From: Mermis nigrescens
Lineage: Eukaryota; Nematoda; Enoplea; Mermithida; Mermithidae
Length of the DNA: 64,000 bases
Direction: 5' to 3'
NCBI GenBank assembly: GCA_036768485.1
Contig: JAVLUZ010000143.1
Span: 5,012,346-5,076,345, forward strand
The notes below the pieces were generated by a model. The model was not told the DNA's origin, made no database searches, and saw only the letters and a program-made list of their open reading frames with translations. A program made the translations under genes and the position numbers. Below are positions 22,301 through 32,600 of the stretch, piece by piece. The first letter of the stretch is position 1. Every line of letters starts with the position of its first letter.

Positions 22301-25300
22301 GCGTTAGTTCAAGATGGGACTTCATAAGTTTTTATTGAAAACTTTAAAATTTCGATTCAAGCTTACCAAAATTCAATCTTTAATGTTGTACTCTGTGTAT
22401 TCTTGGCAGTAACTATGTAAAATAACTCAACTATTTAGAATACGCAGTTCGATCCTGCGTTTAATCTATCCAAAAAATTGGTTTCCTAATAAATTCACTT
22501 CGTATGAATTGCTGAACGGTTCTGGATCGACTTTTGACCTTTTTCGTTGGGTACAAAAAGTACAGTGAGTTTGATTTTTTCGGAATTTACATTTAGTGCA
22601 GGAGCTACTCGTTTTTCTTATTTTGCGAATTATTGAGGTTTACATGTTTTTCTTTATCACTAATAGAAATTAAACGCAAAATACACCGCTAAAAATTTTT
22701 TCAGTTGATATTTGCGAAGGAATACACAGAAGCCGAAGGAAGACCCTGGCATTTAGAGCATTTTTGTTGCTACCAGTGTGATACCCATTTAGGGGGCCAG
22801 CGTTATATGTTCAAGAATGATCAGCCGTACTGTCTGACATGCTACAGAGATATATTTGCTCGGGTACTTAATGAACTTCAAAGCATTCAGTAGTTTTTCA
22901 GTCATACGTGTTCTTGGGGGTTGAAACCCCTAGAATGACGACTGACCCCCTGCAAAATGGCTGCAATCCCCGAAATTGTCGATTTTTCGTTAAAATTGTA
23001 AAAAATGTGTGCCTTTTTTTGTGTGTTTTAGCTCATTTTTGGCACATAAGTCTCGAATTTTCGACGCTTCGCGCCATACACACATTTTTTGACTATATAT
23101 ATTTTGTTCAATTTATTCGAGTTTTTCGAATTTTTCAGAAATTTAAAGTCTTTATGTTCTGACTGTCATTGTCCGAAACGTCAAAAAACTGTTTTGACGT
23201 GTATTCGTCGTTTTTAGCCAAAAAAAGGCACTTTTTAAATAATTTCCTGGGCCTGACCCCTCCAAAATTCCCATGCTGTTCAGTATAGGTATGGTTTCAG
23301 CTAACTGAATTATTGGTTGTTGATTAGTTGACGTTTTTTCTTTACTCAGAATTGGAGGTCTTATGTAGTTAATCCCTTTGTTCACCCTAATTTTATCAGG
23401 AAAGTAGTTTTACGTGTTGACAATGAAATCGCAATATGGCTTTCTGCGAACATGTGACAAAAGTGAATTAAGCTATTTTGAGAACAGCCTGCCTTAGAAT
23501 TTCTAGTCTATTCCGGACTCTAATGTCCGGTCAAAAATTTGAATAGCTGTGAAGGCACACAAGCGAAAATTTCTGGCATAAATAAAATTGCGTTGAAACG
23601 TATAGATGCAACCATACATGGGCAACAGCCAAATTCTGGGGGTCAAAACCGGCAAAAATCACAAAAAAACTGCCAAAAATTCAATTTAGGAGGTTTATCA
23701 ATTTTGAGGGGTTTTGATTCTGGGGGTGTAAACCCCCCCACAAAACCCCACGCCTATTATGTGGGTGCAACTCATTACAGCAGGTTTTTTCATTATGCTT
23801 CTTAGTTATTCGATAAGCCGACAAATATTAGAAAAAGATTACTTTTTGCAAGAATGATAAGATTTCTGTAATAAGTCTGTTCGCTTTTTGCGTGAAAAAG
23901 GAGATCAGCTCGGTGTGGGGTCAACTAGGGCGCTTTTTCAAGCCGAAATGGTCATAAAATTGGTATAAACTTTGAAATAGCTTAAAAAATGCTATAATTA
24001 ACTGTAGACGATTTCAAACCAATATTTTATTTTTCTTCTTTTTAACCTTAATTTTGTCATGCACGTCTGGAGGTCTTCGCGGAAACTTCCATGCGCATGT
24101 TTATAGATTTAACAGCTCGAAATTTCGGGACAGGGTTGGTGGCCATCGTTAGGGGGAGGGGTAAATGCAGACGTGTTACAGCTCAAAAATTCGGATGGGG
24201 GTAGTCGGCCAATTTTTAGATGGGTGAGGATGACCTTCAATTTTGGTCAAAAATGGTAAAAAAACACCTAAAAATGCCTAAAAACGTTAGGTTTAGCCAA
24301 AAAATGGGGATAAAGAATTCCTGACTTTGGGGGATGAGTGCGAGACCGACTTTGGATAGGGATCTGATCTCTGCGTCTCTCCTTTCAATGTATGGATGAG
24401 TGACTTCAATTTTTGACCAAAACTGGTAAAGAACCATCTAAAATAACCTAAAAACGCAAGTTTTTGCCAAAAATGGGAAAATAAAATATGGAAATGTGGA
24501 ATCCGCTATCCCCTGTTAAATGTATATGCATGTCTGCCCATCACCCATACGTGATGTCAGCATATATGTATGCATGTGGTCAGGGTGGCCAGAAATGGGC
24601 GAAATACAAAATTTTGACTACCGTTAATTTCCCTTTTTAGGGCGTTACATGTTTAAAAATGCACTATTTTGAGCCTAGATCGCTCGACAGTACCAACTTC
24701 TTGACCCTTCAGTGGAAGTAATACCACCTCTCCACCCTCCCTTTGTGCGTTTATAAATGCCAAAATAGCTCAAAATTGTTACTGTGAGTTATTTGACGCA
24801 GACCTTTCTCTGACAAACAGCTAAAAATGGATTGTAGTTTACTACCTATTAGAAATACATGTAGTTCTTCGTTTTAGTTGAAAATTATTTGTAAAATGCA
24901 GAAACTAACTTTCCCTGTATGAAAGATGTACTGCTTGTCGATTCTACATTTATTGTCGAATCGGTAAGGCTTACTTTGTTTCTTCCCTCAAATATTTACA
25001 CAACAGTATGTTGAACGTATGAACCCGTCATTGACTAAATTTACTCTTTGTTTTTTAGTTTTTAATTTTAAGAAACATAAAATGTTGCATAAAATCTTTT
25101 TTTGCCTCTCAAGACTTGTGAGACGTGCCGACAAAAGATTGACGCCGACGTGCACAGAATCTCGTACGAAAAATTTCATTGGCACGCCACTTCCGATTGT
25201 TTCTTTTGCTGCGGTTGCAGAGTCAGTCTATTGAATGGCCGTTATATTTTGAAAAATGGTCAAATTTTCTGTTCGATCGATTGTAAAAGAAGCGTTTTAG

Positions 25301-25305
25301 TTTAG
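7229..25305 (+). CDS. Tes: Testin (PET + three LIM domains), eight coding exons
   Basis: Joining 7229-7342, 10590-10675, 13621-13855, 18709-18972, 20738-20809, 21528-21671, 22705-22863 and 25114-25305 gives 1266 nt, 421 residues, with every phase agreeing. Order of parts: a species-specific N-terminus (1-38), a cysteine-rich Testin N-terminal region (39-100: [23 protein letters not shown]), the PET domain (about 134-225), then LIM1 (C235-C291), LIM2 (C300-C351) and LIM3 (C360 to about 415), each with the CxxC...HxxC/CxxC zinc pattern. Testin is a cytoplasmic and focal-adhesion scaffold that binds actin regulators such as zyxin and Ena/VASP, and affects cell spreading. No paralogue such as Prickle fits as well, since Prickle lacks this cysteine-rich N-terminus. 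The ATG context AAGATGG is good. Introns total about 17 kb and are mostly transposon debris. Confidence 0.9.
8361..8765 (-). repeat. R1 repeat family copy (reverse)
   Basis: Starts with CATGCACAGCATGGGAATTC and ends near TTTATGTATG. R1 copies are about 400 bp, end in CATACATG/CATGTATG, and carry a central GGCGCGAAGCGCC-type motif (here 8556-8568) beside AAAATTT, plus a conserved TTTCTAGAGCATAA block. Confidence 0.65.
9104..9445 (+). repeat. R1-related repeat copy
   Basis: It matches the repeat at 22905-23287 (TACGTGTTCTTAGGGG at the start, then GACGCTTCGCGCC and a CCCATG end). The hairpin motif is at 9235-9247. Confidence 0.6.
9446..9774 (-). repeat. R1 repeat copy (reverse), degenerate
   Basis: Shares the GACGATGCTCTATCTTTCT block and the closing ATCATGTATG end with the other R1 copies; the hairpin motif is decayed. 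Confidence 0.5.
9785..10170. repeat. R3 repeat family copy
   Basis: Resembles 25358-25790 and, reversed, 14225-14393: a start near ATACACAATGTCAGG, CCAGTAAATTTA, GACGAAAATGGCCAAAAT and AAAACACTTT blocks. Confidence 0.5.
10590..10675 (+). CDS. Tes: Testin coding exon 2
   Basis: The acceptor is TTTATTTAG. It codes for [20 protein letters not shown] and on to FWR, the hallmark Testin N-terminal cysteine-rich motif. The donor is AG|GTGGGA, which splits the arginine codon. Confidence 0.9.
10692..11823 (+). repeat. R2 repeat copy, split by a nested element
   Basis: The left part, from TGCACACGGTCAAAAGTTCT to about 11020, and the right part (about 11746-11823, with TTTCAAAAGTTGTGG and GTGCGCATGTG) correspond to the two halves of the unbroken R2 copy at 12008-12463. 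The element 11021-11745 lies between them. Confidence 0.55.
11021..11745. mobile_element. TIR element nested in an R2 repeat
   Basis: The left end GTACCACTGTTTTTTTAGCG mirrors the right end CGCTAAAAAAGCCTGGGTGG followed by TAC. Subterminal TGCGCAAA and TTTGCGCA motifs recur at both ends. No transposase ORF is recognisable. Family unknown. Confidence 0.55.
12008..12463 (+). repeat. R2 repeat copy
   Basis: About 456 bp from CATACAGCGCACGG to GTGTGCATGTG, the ends being roughly inverted. Shares AATATGCACAAAATAATGGA with the other R2 copies. Confidence 0.6.
12626..12778 (+). repeat. R5 short repeat copy
   Basis: About 150 bp starting ACATGGGCAGCAAGTAAATT and ending near CCCACGTGTGC. Similar sequences lie at 23610-23765 and 52746-52885. 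Confidence 0.55.
13621..13855 (+). CDS. Tes: Testin coding exon 3
   Basis: The acceptor ends CATTAAG. The first base completes the arginine codon, then [14 protein letters not shown] and, at the end, the first part of PET ([12 protein letters not shown]). The donor is GTAATT, phase 0. Confidence 0.88.
14225..14393 (-). repeat. R3 repeat fragment (reverse)
   Basis: Reads, reversed, the same CCAGAAATCCAGAACAATAA and GACATTGTGCAT blocks as 9785-10170 and 25358-25790. Confidence 0.45.
15101..15783 (+). repeat. R1 copy that received a second R1 insertion
   Basis: Host halves are 15101-15225 and 15637-15783. They read on from one to the other as the same R1 family, once the inner copy and its target duplication are removed. 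Confidence 0.5.
15226..15636 (+). mobile_element. R1 element, 411 bp, nested, with 8-bp target duplication
   Basis: Begins CATACATGATCTGGG and ends CATGCTGTGCATGTATG. The bases just outside are GTAAAAGG and GTAAAAAG, seven of eight identical, so this is a mobile copy inserted with an 8-bp duplication, as hAT elements do. Hairpin motif at 15410-15422. No coding region, so it depends on a transposase elsewhere. Confidence 0.6.
15787..16168 (-). repeat. R1 repeat copy (reverse)
   Basis: Starts CATACATGCACAGCATGAG and ends near TTGTATG. It carries the exact GGCGCGAAGCGCC motif at 15991-16003 followed by GAAAATTTGG. Confidence 0.65.
17379..17549 (+). pseudogene. Short Myb/SANT-like protein remnant in Harbinger-like element
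   Basis: A 56-residue ORF: lysine-rich start, then [20 protein letters not shown], which resembles the first helix of the Myb/SANT-like DNA-binding protein of PIF/Harbinger elements (W..I...F.AN pattern). The second half of the usual domain is missing. Weak match by eye. Confidence 0.4.
17563..17724 (-). pseudogene. Harbinger-like transposase N-terminal remnant
   Basis: A 53-residue [20 protein letters not shown]..., followed by [18 protein letters not shown]. The NPLE.Y.D.KF pattern resembles the N-terminus of Harbinger transposases before the helix-turn-helix (N.L..Y.D..F...). No DDE region remains. It converges with the ORF at 17379. Confidence 0.45.
18085..18340 (+). repeat. R4 repeat copy
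   Basis: About 250 bp with ATGCCAATGGATAGTGCTCG, AGAAACGTTG and ATCTTGCACCC blocks, shared with 55075-55306 (same strand) and 49437-49676 (reverse). Confidence 0.6.
18709..18972 (+). CDS. Tes: Testin coding exon 4 (most of the PET domain)
   Basis: The acceptor is TGTTAAAG and the donor GTAAGC at 18973, both phase 0. It codes for [36 protein letters not shown] and [16 protein letters not shown], the PET signature. Confidence 0.9.
19344..20157 (+). repeat. R2 repeat copy, split by R1
   Basis: From CATACATGCACACGG to GTGTGCATATG. Its last part resumes after the R1 copy with TTTTCGAAAATTCTGG, as in the unbroken copy at 12008-12463. Confidence 0.55.
19701..20107 (+). mobile_element. R1 element nested in R2
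   Basis: Starts CATACATGATCTTGGGGG and ends CCCATGCTGTGCATGTATG. Hairpin motif GGCGCTTCGCGCT at 19883-19895. The flanks TTAAGGGG and CTGAGGGT are only loosely alike, so the target duplication is unclear. Confidence 0.6.
20738..20809 (+). CDS. Tes: Testin coding exon 5 (start of LIM1)
   Basis: The acceptor is CATCTCTTTAG and the donor GTAAGG. It codes for [20 protein letters not shown], the first zinc pair of LIM1 (C235, C238), phase 0 at both ends. Confidence 0.88.
20810..21527 (+). other. Tes: Testin intron 5
   Basis: 718 bp, AT-rich, nothing recognisable. Confidence 0.6.
21528..21671 (+). CDS. Tes: Testin coding exon 6 (rest of LIM1, start of LIM2)
   Basis: Codes for [19 protein letters not shown] and RCAGCDE. 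H261, C264, C267, C270, C288 and H291 complete LIM1; C300 and C303 open LIM2. Donor GTACAT, phase 0. Confidence 0.9.
21672..22704 (+). other. Tes: Testin intron 6
   Basis: AT-rich, with no repeat or gene recognised. Confidence 0.55.
22705..22863 (+). CDS. Tes: Testin coding exon 7 (LIM2)
   Basis: The acceptor is TTTTTTCAG. It codes for [26 protein letters not shown] and YCLTCY. H321, H324, C327, C330, C348 and C351 complete LIM2. Donor GTACTT, phase 0. Confidence 0.9.
22905..23287 (+). repeat. R1-related repeat copy
   Basis: Similar to 9104-9445, with GACGCTTCGCGCC at 23063-23075 and a CCCATGCTGTTCAGTATAGG end. Confidence 0.6.
23610..23765 (+). repeat. R5 short repeat copy
   Basis: Shares ACATGGGCA.CAGCCAAATT, CTGGGGGT and the cccaccac-type end with 12626-12778 and 52746-52885. 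Confidence 0.55.
25114..25305 (+). CDS. Tes: Testin coding exon 8 (LIM3 and stop)
   Basis: The acceptor is TTTGCCTCTCAAG. It codes for [30 protein letters not shown] and FCSIDCKRS, completing LIM3 just before the TAG, as in other Testins. AATAAA-like signals at about 25866-25880 could end the transcript. Confidence 0.9.
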   Translation, partial: TCETCRQKIDADVHRISYEKFHWHATSDCFFCCGCRVSLLNGRYILKNGQIFCSIDCKRSVLV

Positions 25306-26726
25306 GTTTATGCATTACGTTGAGGCTGTTAGTACAAACCTTATCATTAGCAAAGTTCTTATGTAGATGCACAAGGTCAGAGTCGGCAAGGGTTGAAATC
25401 CCAGAAATCTAGACCAGTAAATTTAATGTTAACTTTTTTTGGCTAGTCAAATAACGAAAATGGTCAAAATAGCCTATATAAAACGCTTTTGCGTGTAAAG
25501 CCGTACTTCTGAGCATTTTTAGTCTATTTGGACAGCATTAGACCGCTTTTTACACTGAAAAATATAGAAACTGATTAATTTGGGTTTTTTAAGGACCATT
25601 TTGACACAATTTTGGATACTTTTTGAATAAACTACGTAAAATTATTAATCTAAAAGTTTTGACATCCTTGCTGCTTTGGTTTTCAAAAAGATGCAAAAGA
25701 TATTCTGTCAGCTCTAAATCGCCGGACAGTACCCATCTGTCTGACCATATAGGCTTGAAATTTTGGTTGGGGTACCCTGCTTATTTTTAAATGGGGAATT
25801 TTCCTTATGTTACTAAACATAAAAAATGTTCAGACGTACCTGTTCGACATGATAGACGACTTGATAATAAAATAATAAACAAAACTATAAAATAATGATA
25901 AAAAGTATTATAAAATAATAAATATAAAAACATCATAACATTCAAAAATTAAGACAAATTAGACATCGTCAATGAAATGGGATTTGATGAGATACTTTTT
26001 TGCTAAATGTATGAGTTATGCTAAACGACTTATCCTGTTTAAATAATGAGCATCTTGAGTAGTGGTTCGAAAAAGGAAGTTTGGACCTATGTTTATTTGG
26101 TAAATAATCTATTAATTATTATTAATCATTAGTAAGTGTTTTGAACATCATACTAATGACATAAGTCTACTGCAGCTTTTTGAGGGTAAAAGTCGTTTAA
26201 AGAGCATTTTATGGCATTTATTAGTTAGGTACGTAATTGCGTTATTTTTCCATTGTGCTGTTTTGTTATTTGTGCTGTTATGCCGCGAATTCATTCCACG
26301 TTGTCCACGAATCAGCGAAGCTCATTATTCTAGTGTATTGAACTACATTGCGGTCTGATTAGTACTTATCACTGCATATTTGTTTAAATTACTCCGTCTT
26401 CGTTATTCCGTTTTTAATCACGCTGAATTCCTTGCTTTTCATTTTCTGCCTACTGTTGTTAGCTTTGTTATAGCTCGATGATTCTGAATTGTCAAGGATA
26501 TTCACGAGCTTCGGATTTTAGAATTACCTTTGTGTACATACTGCTCTTTTCTTGCGCCATTTTTTGCATTGTTTGCACTTACACGAATAAGAATAAATGG
26601 CGTCTTATTTAATCGTAATATGCGCGAAAATAAATACCTGACTGAATGAGAACAAAAAAGTTTAAAAATTACAAATTTGTTCCAATCAACAAGAAATACG
26701 TCAACGTCGGATTTATCAACATATCA
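25306..26726. other. Downstream of Testin; R3 repeat and AT-rich sequence
   Basis: 25358-25790 is an R3 repeat copy (CCAGTAAATTTAATG, AACGAAAATGGTCAAAAT). The remainder includes ATAATAAA-rich stretches at 25860-25935 that may hold the Testin polyadenylation site. No gene seen. Confidence 0.5.
25358..25790. repeat. R3 repeat copy
   Basis: The longest R3 copy, with ATGCACAAGGTCAGAGTCGG at the left. See also 9785-10170. Confidence 0.5.
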
Positions 26727-26890
26727 TGTTCTGTTTCACGTAGTTACATAGGCATAAATTTCAAGAATTTTCATCGACAATATGTCGGGGGTCACGATAA
26801 TTATATATCAGATCAATGCTATAATCGCAATCTGTCAGCTAAAGATGGTTTTTAAACTTACGCCCAAATTTGAGTGAACCAGACAGAACA
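26727..26890 (-). mobile_element. 164-bp MITE, mariner-like (second copy of the nested one at 44128)
   Basis: Ends TGTTCTGTTTCAC and GTGAACCAGACAGAACA are inverted. The interior (ATATCAGATCAATGCTATAA, CGCAATCTGTCAGCT) is the reverse complement of the interior of 44128-44291, and both copies are exactly 164 bp long. No coding capacity. Confidence 0.7.
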
Positions 26891-27530
26891 TTCGTTTGCA
26901 ATGAACAGCAATAATTGGTAAGTACGAGAAAATTAATAATTGTGCGGTAAACAACAGAAAATTTAAGCATATTCACGATGTTTACTCGACCTCTGCTGAT
27001 TGGAAGACAAAAGTTAACGATCCGGGCTGAACAATTGAAAATTTTGGACTTATCGGCTCGAAGCATGCAAAACTTCTCTAACGAAGTTTGAAATGCATTT
27101 TTATTTTTCTTTGGGGGACCCTTGTGACGAATACCCGGCGCAAAGCGTCAGAAAGTTTGGAAAATATAGGTTAGAGAACGGACAAAGATATCTAAAATCA
27201 TTGACTGAAGTCGAATAAAGTAAGGCAGGTACAGCTAGAGGGAAATAACGCCAAGCACGAAAATCTTGAATTTTCGCTAAAAATGGGACAAAATTGTTTA
27301 AGTTACAACGGTTTTATTCAATAAATCTTTGTAAAACCTGATCTTCGACTTGTACGAAAGCTACATAGGTACTTTTCTGGTGAAAAAATTGATTCTTAGT
27401 TGCCAAAAAAGTCAATTAATGTCATCTGCGTCGCACAACTATCAGGAACATTGATGAAAATGGCCAAATTTATTTTATAACTAAGGCAAAGGCGTCCTCC
27501 TCGCTGAAATAAGTGTAGGAAATAGTACTG

Positions 27531-27952
27531 CCGTATTTATTCTAATAAACCGCGCCCTATAGACAGCACACCTGCAAAGCGAAAAAAGTTATAGACAGCG
27601 CCCTCTAATAGTAAGCGCACCTGCTATTATATGAATGCTGTCCTTCGTTTAATGTGTCCCTTGAATACAATTTCTTGGCCGAAAAGCAGTCCAAACTCAA
27701 TATAAGAACATGGAATATTATTCTTATGGATAAAGTGCCAGAAATAAGACAATTGATTGAGTAATTGAGATTGAAATTGTAAAATATTTCTTTATTTTGT
27801 TCAGTAATGAAGAAATTTGATGCTTTTTGGGTAAAATCAAATGAAAAAGGCATAGACAGCGCCCTCTAATAGTACGCGCCCTCTAATAGACAGCGCACCT
27901 TCAAGCTGACAAAAAGTTATAGGCAGCGCGCTGTTTATTAGAATAAGTACGG
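27531..27952. mobile_element. TIR element with internal ATAGACAGCGCC repeats, 422 bp
   Basis: Left end CCGTATTTATTCTAATAAAC, right end GTTTATTAGAATAAGTACGG. Inside each arm the words TATAGACAGCGCCCTCTAATAG recur, in parts, two to three times, next to AAAAAGTTATAG. TA dinucleotides lie close outside both ends. The ORF inside it is a shadow. Family not certain; the ends suggest a Tc1/mariner-type element. Confidence 0.6.
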
Positions 27953-28014
27953 TAGGTATATTATATCTCATATGTATGTGTGTACATAGTGCCTTAGCTC
28001 GTACCCATTACTTG

Positions 28015-29072
28015 TGTAACTGCGAGAGTTACACGGTAGGCGAACCTGCCTTAGCAGTTCGCGATAGCCATCACATAGCCAATACTAGTAGCTATCTATG
28101 ATAGTGCACTGTGGGCTATGCCTTCGGTCTTCCCATTATTTCCCCAAATTTTCAATAATAAAAAACATTTAGATACTTGTCCGGTAGCATAGAGTTAAGT
28201 GTATGATAATAGTAATTGTTTCATGCATACCGCTTGTGCAATCGAGAATATTCGATCTGAGATAAAAGCTTATCAGTATTACGTTAAATTGATCTTTGTT
28301 TGATTTACTGTAATGGTCCTTGAGGCCAGTGTACGTAACGTTGTAGTTTAGTCTGGCTTTTGGTTTTTTCGTTGGCCGGTTGTTCGACTGTATAATCTGT
28401 ACATTATCGTTTTTCTTTTGCGTATTTTGTTGTCCGGCTATAGGCCGTGAATTCTGTGGTCGAATAAAAATAGAGAAAACCTACCCAGTGGTTTTTGGTT
28501 ATACCGAGGGTTAGGTCGGCCACCATCCCTACGTCGAGGACTTCCACCCATCTAGTGGACTGATAGGTAAATTTCGTATGATAGTTTATTTTATTCGGAA
28601 ATCATAATTTATTTCTCAAGCCAAAAATTGATCAAAAATATTATCTAATTTTTAAGGATGATTGATCAGCGTAGAGCTCGTTGTTGTTGTTTTCATTGTT
28701 CAGCGTGCTACACAAATTAGGAACCGAAAACATTTCTGATCAGGCACTGATTGAAAATAAGTTAAATAACAACTTGAGCTTGAGATAGGTCAACTGACCT
28801 CCGCGGCAAATTCCGAGACTAGGTAGGTAGCCTTAGGTCTTAGGGCGTAGCTGCTGAGATCACCCGACATAAAAGCGGCCAGCAATATTAGGGCTGAGGG
28901 GATCGAAGCCGTAAGGTCTGTAAGGGTCCAAAGATCGAAAGCCATCAGAGCCGCGCGATCGGGGCCAGCACTAAGCGTAGACTTAAGTACCTACGTACCT
29001 AGGTAAATCTCGAAGGTAATGTATCCGGTTCCTACGTCGATTCTGTAGACGTTAGGAGCCGCTACATTTACA
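28015..29072 (+). repeat. 5' LTR, 1058 bp
   Basis: Starts TGTAACTGCGAGAG, ends CTACATTTACA. An AATAAA polyadenylation signal is at about 28463. It differs from the 3' LTR at roughly 15 places (for example C for T near the start, and the AATTTA/TTTTT stretch). Confidence 0.93.
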
Positions 29073-29662
29073 TTGGACGTTCCCTCCTTTAGGCTGCTAG
29101 CTACAGCCGAGCTGATCAATCATCGTAAAATTATTTTTCGATCCAAAAATTTATCATTTTGGCCATCTAAAAATGTGTAACATTTCGTTCACCTTTGTTG
29201 TTGTATCGACCGCAATCGTGGCAGTGCGCAAATTAAGTAAGCGTCCGTGGTAAAGATTTTGTGTATCGTGGTAAAGTCATCGTTATTTTTCTATTTCCGT
29301 CGAAACTTTATCGACGAAGGCAGCTCTCACGCTCGTATATTCATTTTTCTATAAACGTCGGCCCTCAGGCGACGATTCATCATTTTTCTCTTCTGACGAC
29401 GAAATTCCGTCATTTAGGTTCTTACCTACCTGTTTTTCTAACCACGTACACGTTCTTGCGCTTTAGGCTTAGTCCTACCTGTTTTCGATCATTTCACGTC
29501 AGGTATATCTTACTTCACGTAAGGAAGTACTATTTACGTGGAAAAACCTGTTTTTCGGATCGACAAAGGCCAAATTCGAAACATTTATTTTGGGAAAAAT
29601 TTCGACGTACTGAAATTTATTTTACCCACGGTCACATTTTTCGACATTTTTGACACCTAAAA
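29073..29662 (+). promoter_or_regulatory. Retrotransposon leader with primer binding site
   Basis: A one-base spacer, then TGGACGTTCCCTCC from 29074, the place and TGG start of a tRNA primer site; I cannot name the tRNA. A splice-donor-like AA|GTAAGC is at 29237 and weaker GTAAAG sites follow. The short ORF in this leader is probably not a gene. Confidence 0.6.
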
Positions 29663-32600
29663 ATGGCAGGAAAAAAGGTTTTGCGGACACCGCCCGCTAA
29701 ATTGAAAAAACCTTCTACGCCACCTACTTCAGCTCGCCAATTACCTACCGCGCCTGTTGACTCTAATAGCGCGAGTAATTCTGCGAGTAATGACACAATT
29801 ACGAGAGACGTAACGAGTAAGGCGAATAATGATAAATTACCCGCGTCACTACATGCCGCGAGCAATACACAGTCTGAAGATGAACTGTTATTGACTACTG
29901 TGCAAGCGCGCATTAATCAAACTTCGATAACTAGATCGGACCCTAACATTGATAATTCATCAAATCATACAATGATTGATAATACGACTACTCTTAACAC
30001 GGCAAATAATCCTGAAACCAGTTCGGAGCGCGAAAATCCCGATTCTGACGTAGAAAGTAATCATAGTCGCAGCATGAATGCCGACAGAGAGCGTGCTAAT
30101 GCTAATGTGACTAATGATCTTATTTTGAAAGCGCTACAAGCTATTCATTTGCAATTTTCGGACCTTTCTACGCGCGTTGATCAAGATAAAAGGGAAAATG
30201 CGGATGAAATGCGTAAACTGCGTCTGGAGCTAAGCACTATGCTTAAACCCCAACCAGTTCTGAATCGCATAGAAAATAATGTATCTGAGCGCGTTAACCA
30301 CTCAATCGATAGCGCAAATTTTTCTGAATTTAATGCGCAAAGTGCGAATCGTGCGCAAAGTACGCATAGGGCATCTTCATTGTTGTCCACTGGCAATAGC
30401 GCATCAAATTCACGCTCACCTTCGGAAACTGTTCCTGAAAATATCATTCAAAATCGTACGAATCGCGCGCCTGAGATATCTAATTTGTCACAGAATCCTG
30501 TAAACACGGGTTTGCAACCAGTGCAAAACTCGGGTTTTTCGGAGAATATACCTACGATTTCGCAGCCGTCGGTATCGATTTTGCAGACGTCGCGATCTCG
30601 GCCGTCGCTGCCCTTAAATCGTAATGCGCCTTCTTTCGTACCTAATCCTTCTATTGCGAACTCGCAGCAGCAATTGAATCCACCACCGCTGCAGTATTTT
30701 CCACCTCAAGGCGAAACCTTACCGAATAATTATGTACCTAATCCTATAAATGTGGAAATACCACCTAATAATCCTATCTTGCATTCTTCTAATATCGAAA
30801 TGCAACCTGTTGAGATAAACTTATCTGGCATTAATAATGAATCTGCACATCTGCAAAACGAATCTGCTCCTCTATCTGAATCGTCTAGTAGGAGAAAACA
30901 TGTCAAATTCTCTGACGACAGCTCATCTAACAGCTATGATCGCCCGCGCAGTCGTCGCTCGGGTCGCAAAAGTCGATCGTGCAGACGACGTCATCGTTAT
31001 AGTTCAGGTTCTTCATCTGAAAGCTCGCGTGGTGACTCACGTCTCGCTGATTCCTTGAATCGCGGACCATTTTTGCAGCAGATGCAATTTGCAATTGCAA
31101 ATAAAAAATTTTTTGATGGCGATAAATCAGATATAAAAGCATATTTTGCAGAATTTGAATCGCTTGCCAATACCTATGATATTGACAAAGCTGATCGTTT
31201 AAAATTCGCTACTGGATTTCTTGACCCTTATGTTTTGCGTTTATACCATTCGTTACCTGCTGATATACAACAATCTTATTCGAAAATGAAGCAAGCGCTA
31301 ATAACCGAATTTTGTCCAATGGACACCGGTGCGCTCTTTAATCGTTTTTTGTCGCACAAACAGCAGCCTAACGAATCGGTTAAAGCTTATTATCTCTCGC
31401 TTCGCGAAGAGTTAATTAAATCTGATCCTTATCTTGAAGTTGACTCGCCACATTTTAATAATTTAATGCGACATCAACTGAAACAAGGTTTATTACCACA
31501 CATTTCGAAAGAGGCATATCATAAAAAACCTAGAGCATCATTAGCTGAATTTTTGGACAATGCGCTTAGCGCTGAATTTGCTAATAAAGAATTTGAGGAT
31601 AAAAAGGCAGTTACGCCTTACGTATCGGTAACAGCTGCTCCCGTAGGCAGCGTAGTACCTAAAGATACTCCTCGCGCATCTAACCAAAATGATTCAAATC
31701 GTTCACGTCATAGAACGTTTCATCGCTCATCGCGTGCTGAGAAACCAGAAAATTCTTCTCGTAAATATTGTACCTTTTGCAAGCGCATAGGTCACATTTA
31801 TGAGGAATGTTTCACGCGTCAAAGGCAAGAAACGTCTAATAATGCTAATTATAATAACCAAGCTGATCGAAATACTAATTCTATGGCTCGCAATCGCAGC
31901 CAATCGCGTTCTTTTTCGCGCCGAAATCGTTCGCCATCGCGTTCGAATTCGCAAAATAGACATCGATCTCAATCACGATATCGTAACTCTAGTCAACATC
32001 GTTTGTCTAACTATGCGAATAATGATAATCGCTTTGAATCAAAGCAATCACGATCGAATTTTCGGCAAAATCGTAATGATTATTACCAAAATTCGCGTGC
32101 TAATTATCAAAATTCGCGTTACGATAATCGTTATAATAATCAACCGCGTCAAAATACTCCTTTTGTGCAATTTCCAAATGAACAGCGTGGAACATACTAT
32201 AACTCGAACTATCGCAACGACAATAATTTTAATTGCCCGTATGTCACATATACTGCTGATAACCAACCCGCCACAAATGTGCCCCCACCGCAGCCAACCC
32301 TTACATCTCCTCATGATGTGAACACGGTTACTGCGAAAGGGCCAGAATCTAGCGCGCGTCCTAATTTATTCGCGTCGCAAGAATTTCTTGAAGAGTACGA
32401 ACGTCTACAACGTCGTCTTGCAACTTACGAAAAAATTAATCTACCTCCATCTAAGACTTTCGATCCTAATATTCCTATCGTAAGCCATGCTGGGACAAAT
32501 TTACCCACTATTCTCGTTAAAGTTCATGGCGTTGACGTACCTGCTCTCATAGATACGGGTTCACAGGTCACCATGATGACCACGTCTGCATTCTTACGTC

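Larger units (their letters stand above)
22864..25113 (+). other. Tes: Testin intron 7
   Basis: Holds an R1-related copy (22905-23287), an R5 repeat (23610-23765) and a degenerate repeat at about 24150-24520 (TTTTTGGTCAAAAATGG, twice in tandem). The rest is AT-rich. Confidence 0.55.

Noticed and set aside
25102..25305. Separate small LIM protein
   Set aside because: It is the last exon of Testin; the phase and the LIM order fit only as part of that gene.
26646..26855. 69-residue ORF
   Set aside because: Most of it lies in the 164-bp MITE.
29261..29653. 130-residue ORF in the LTR element leader
   Set aside because: Low-complexity, no motif, and lies in the leader before gag; likely chance.
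31800..32321. 173-residue ORF and other ORFs overlapping gag-pol
   Set aside because: Out-of-frame shadows of the RS-rich and N-rich gag sequence.
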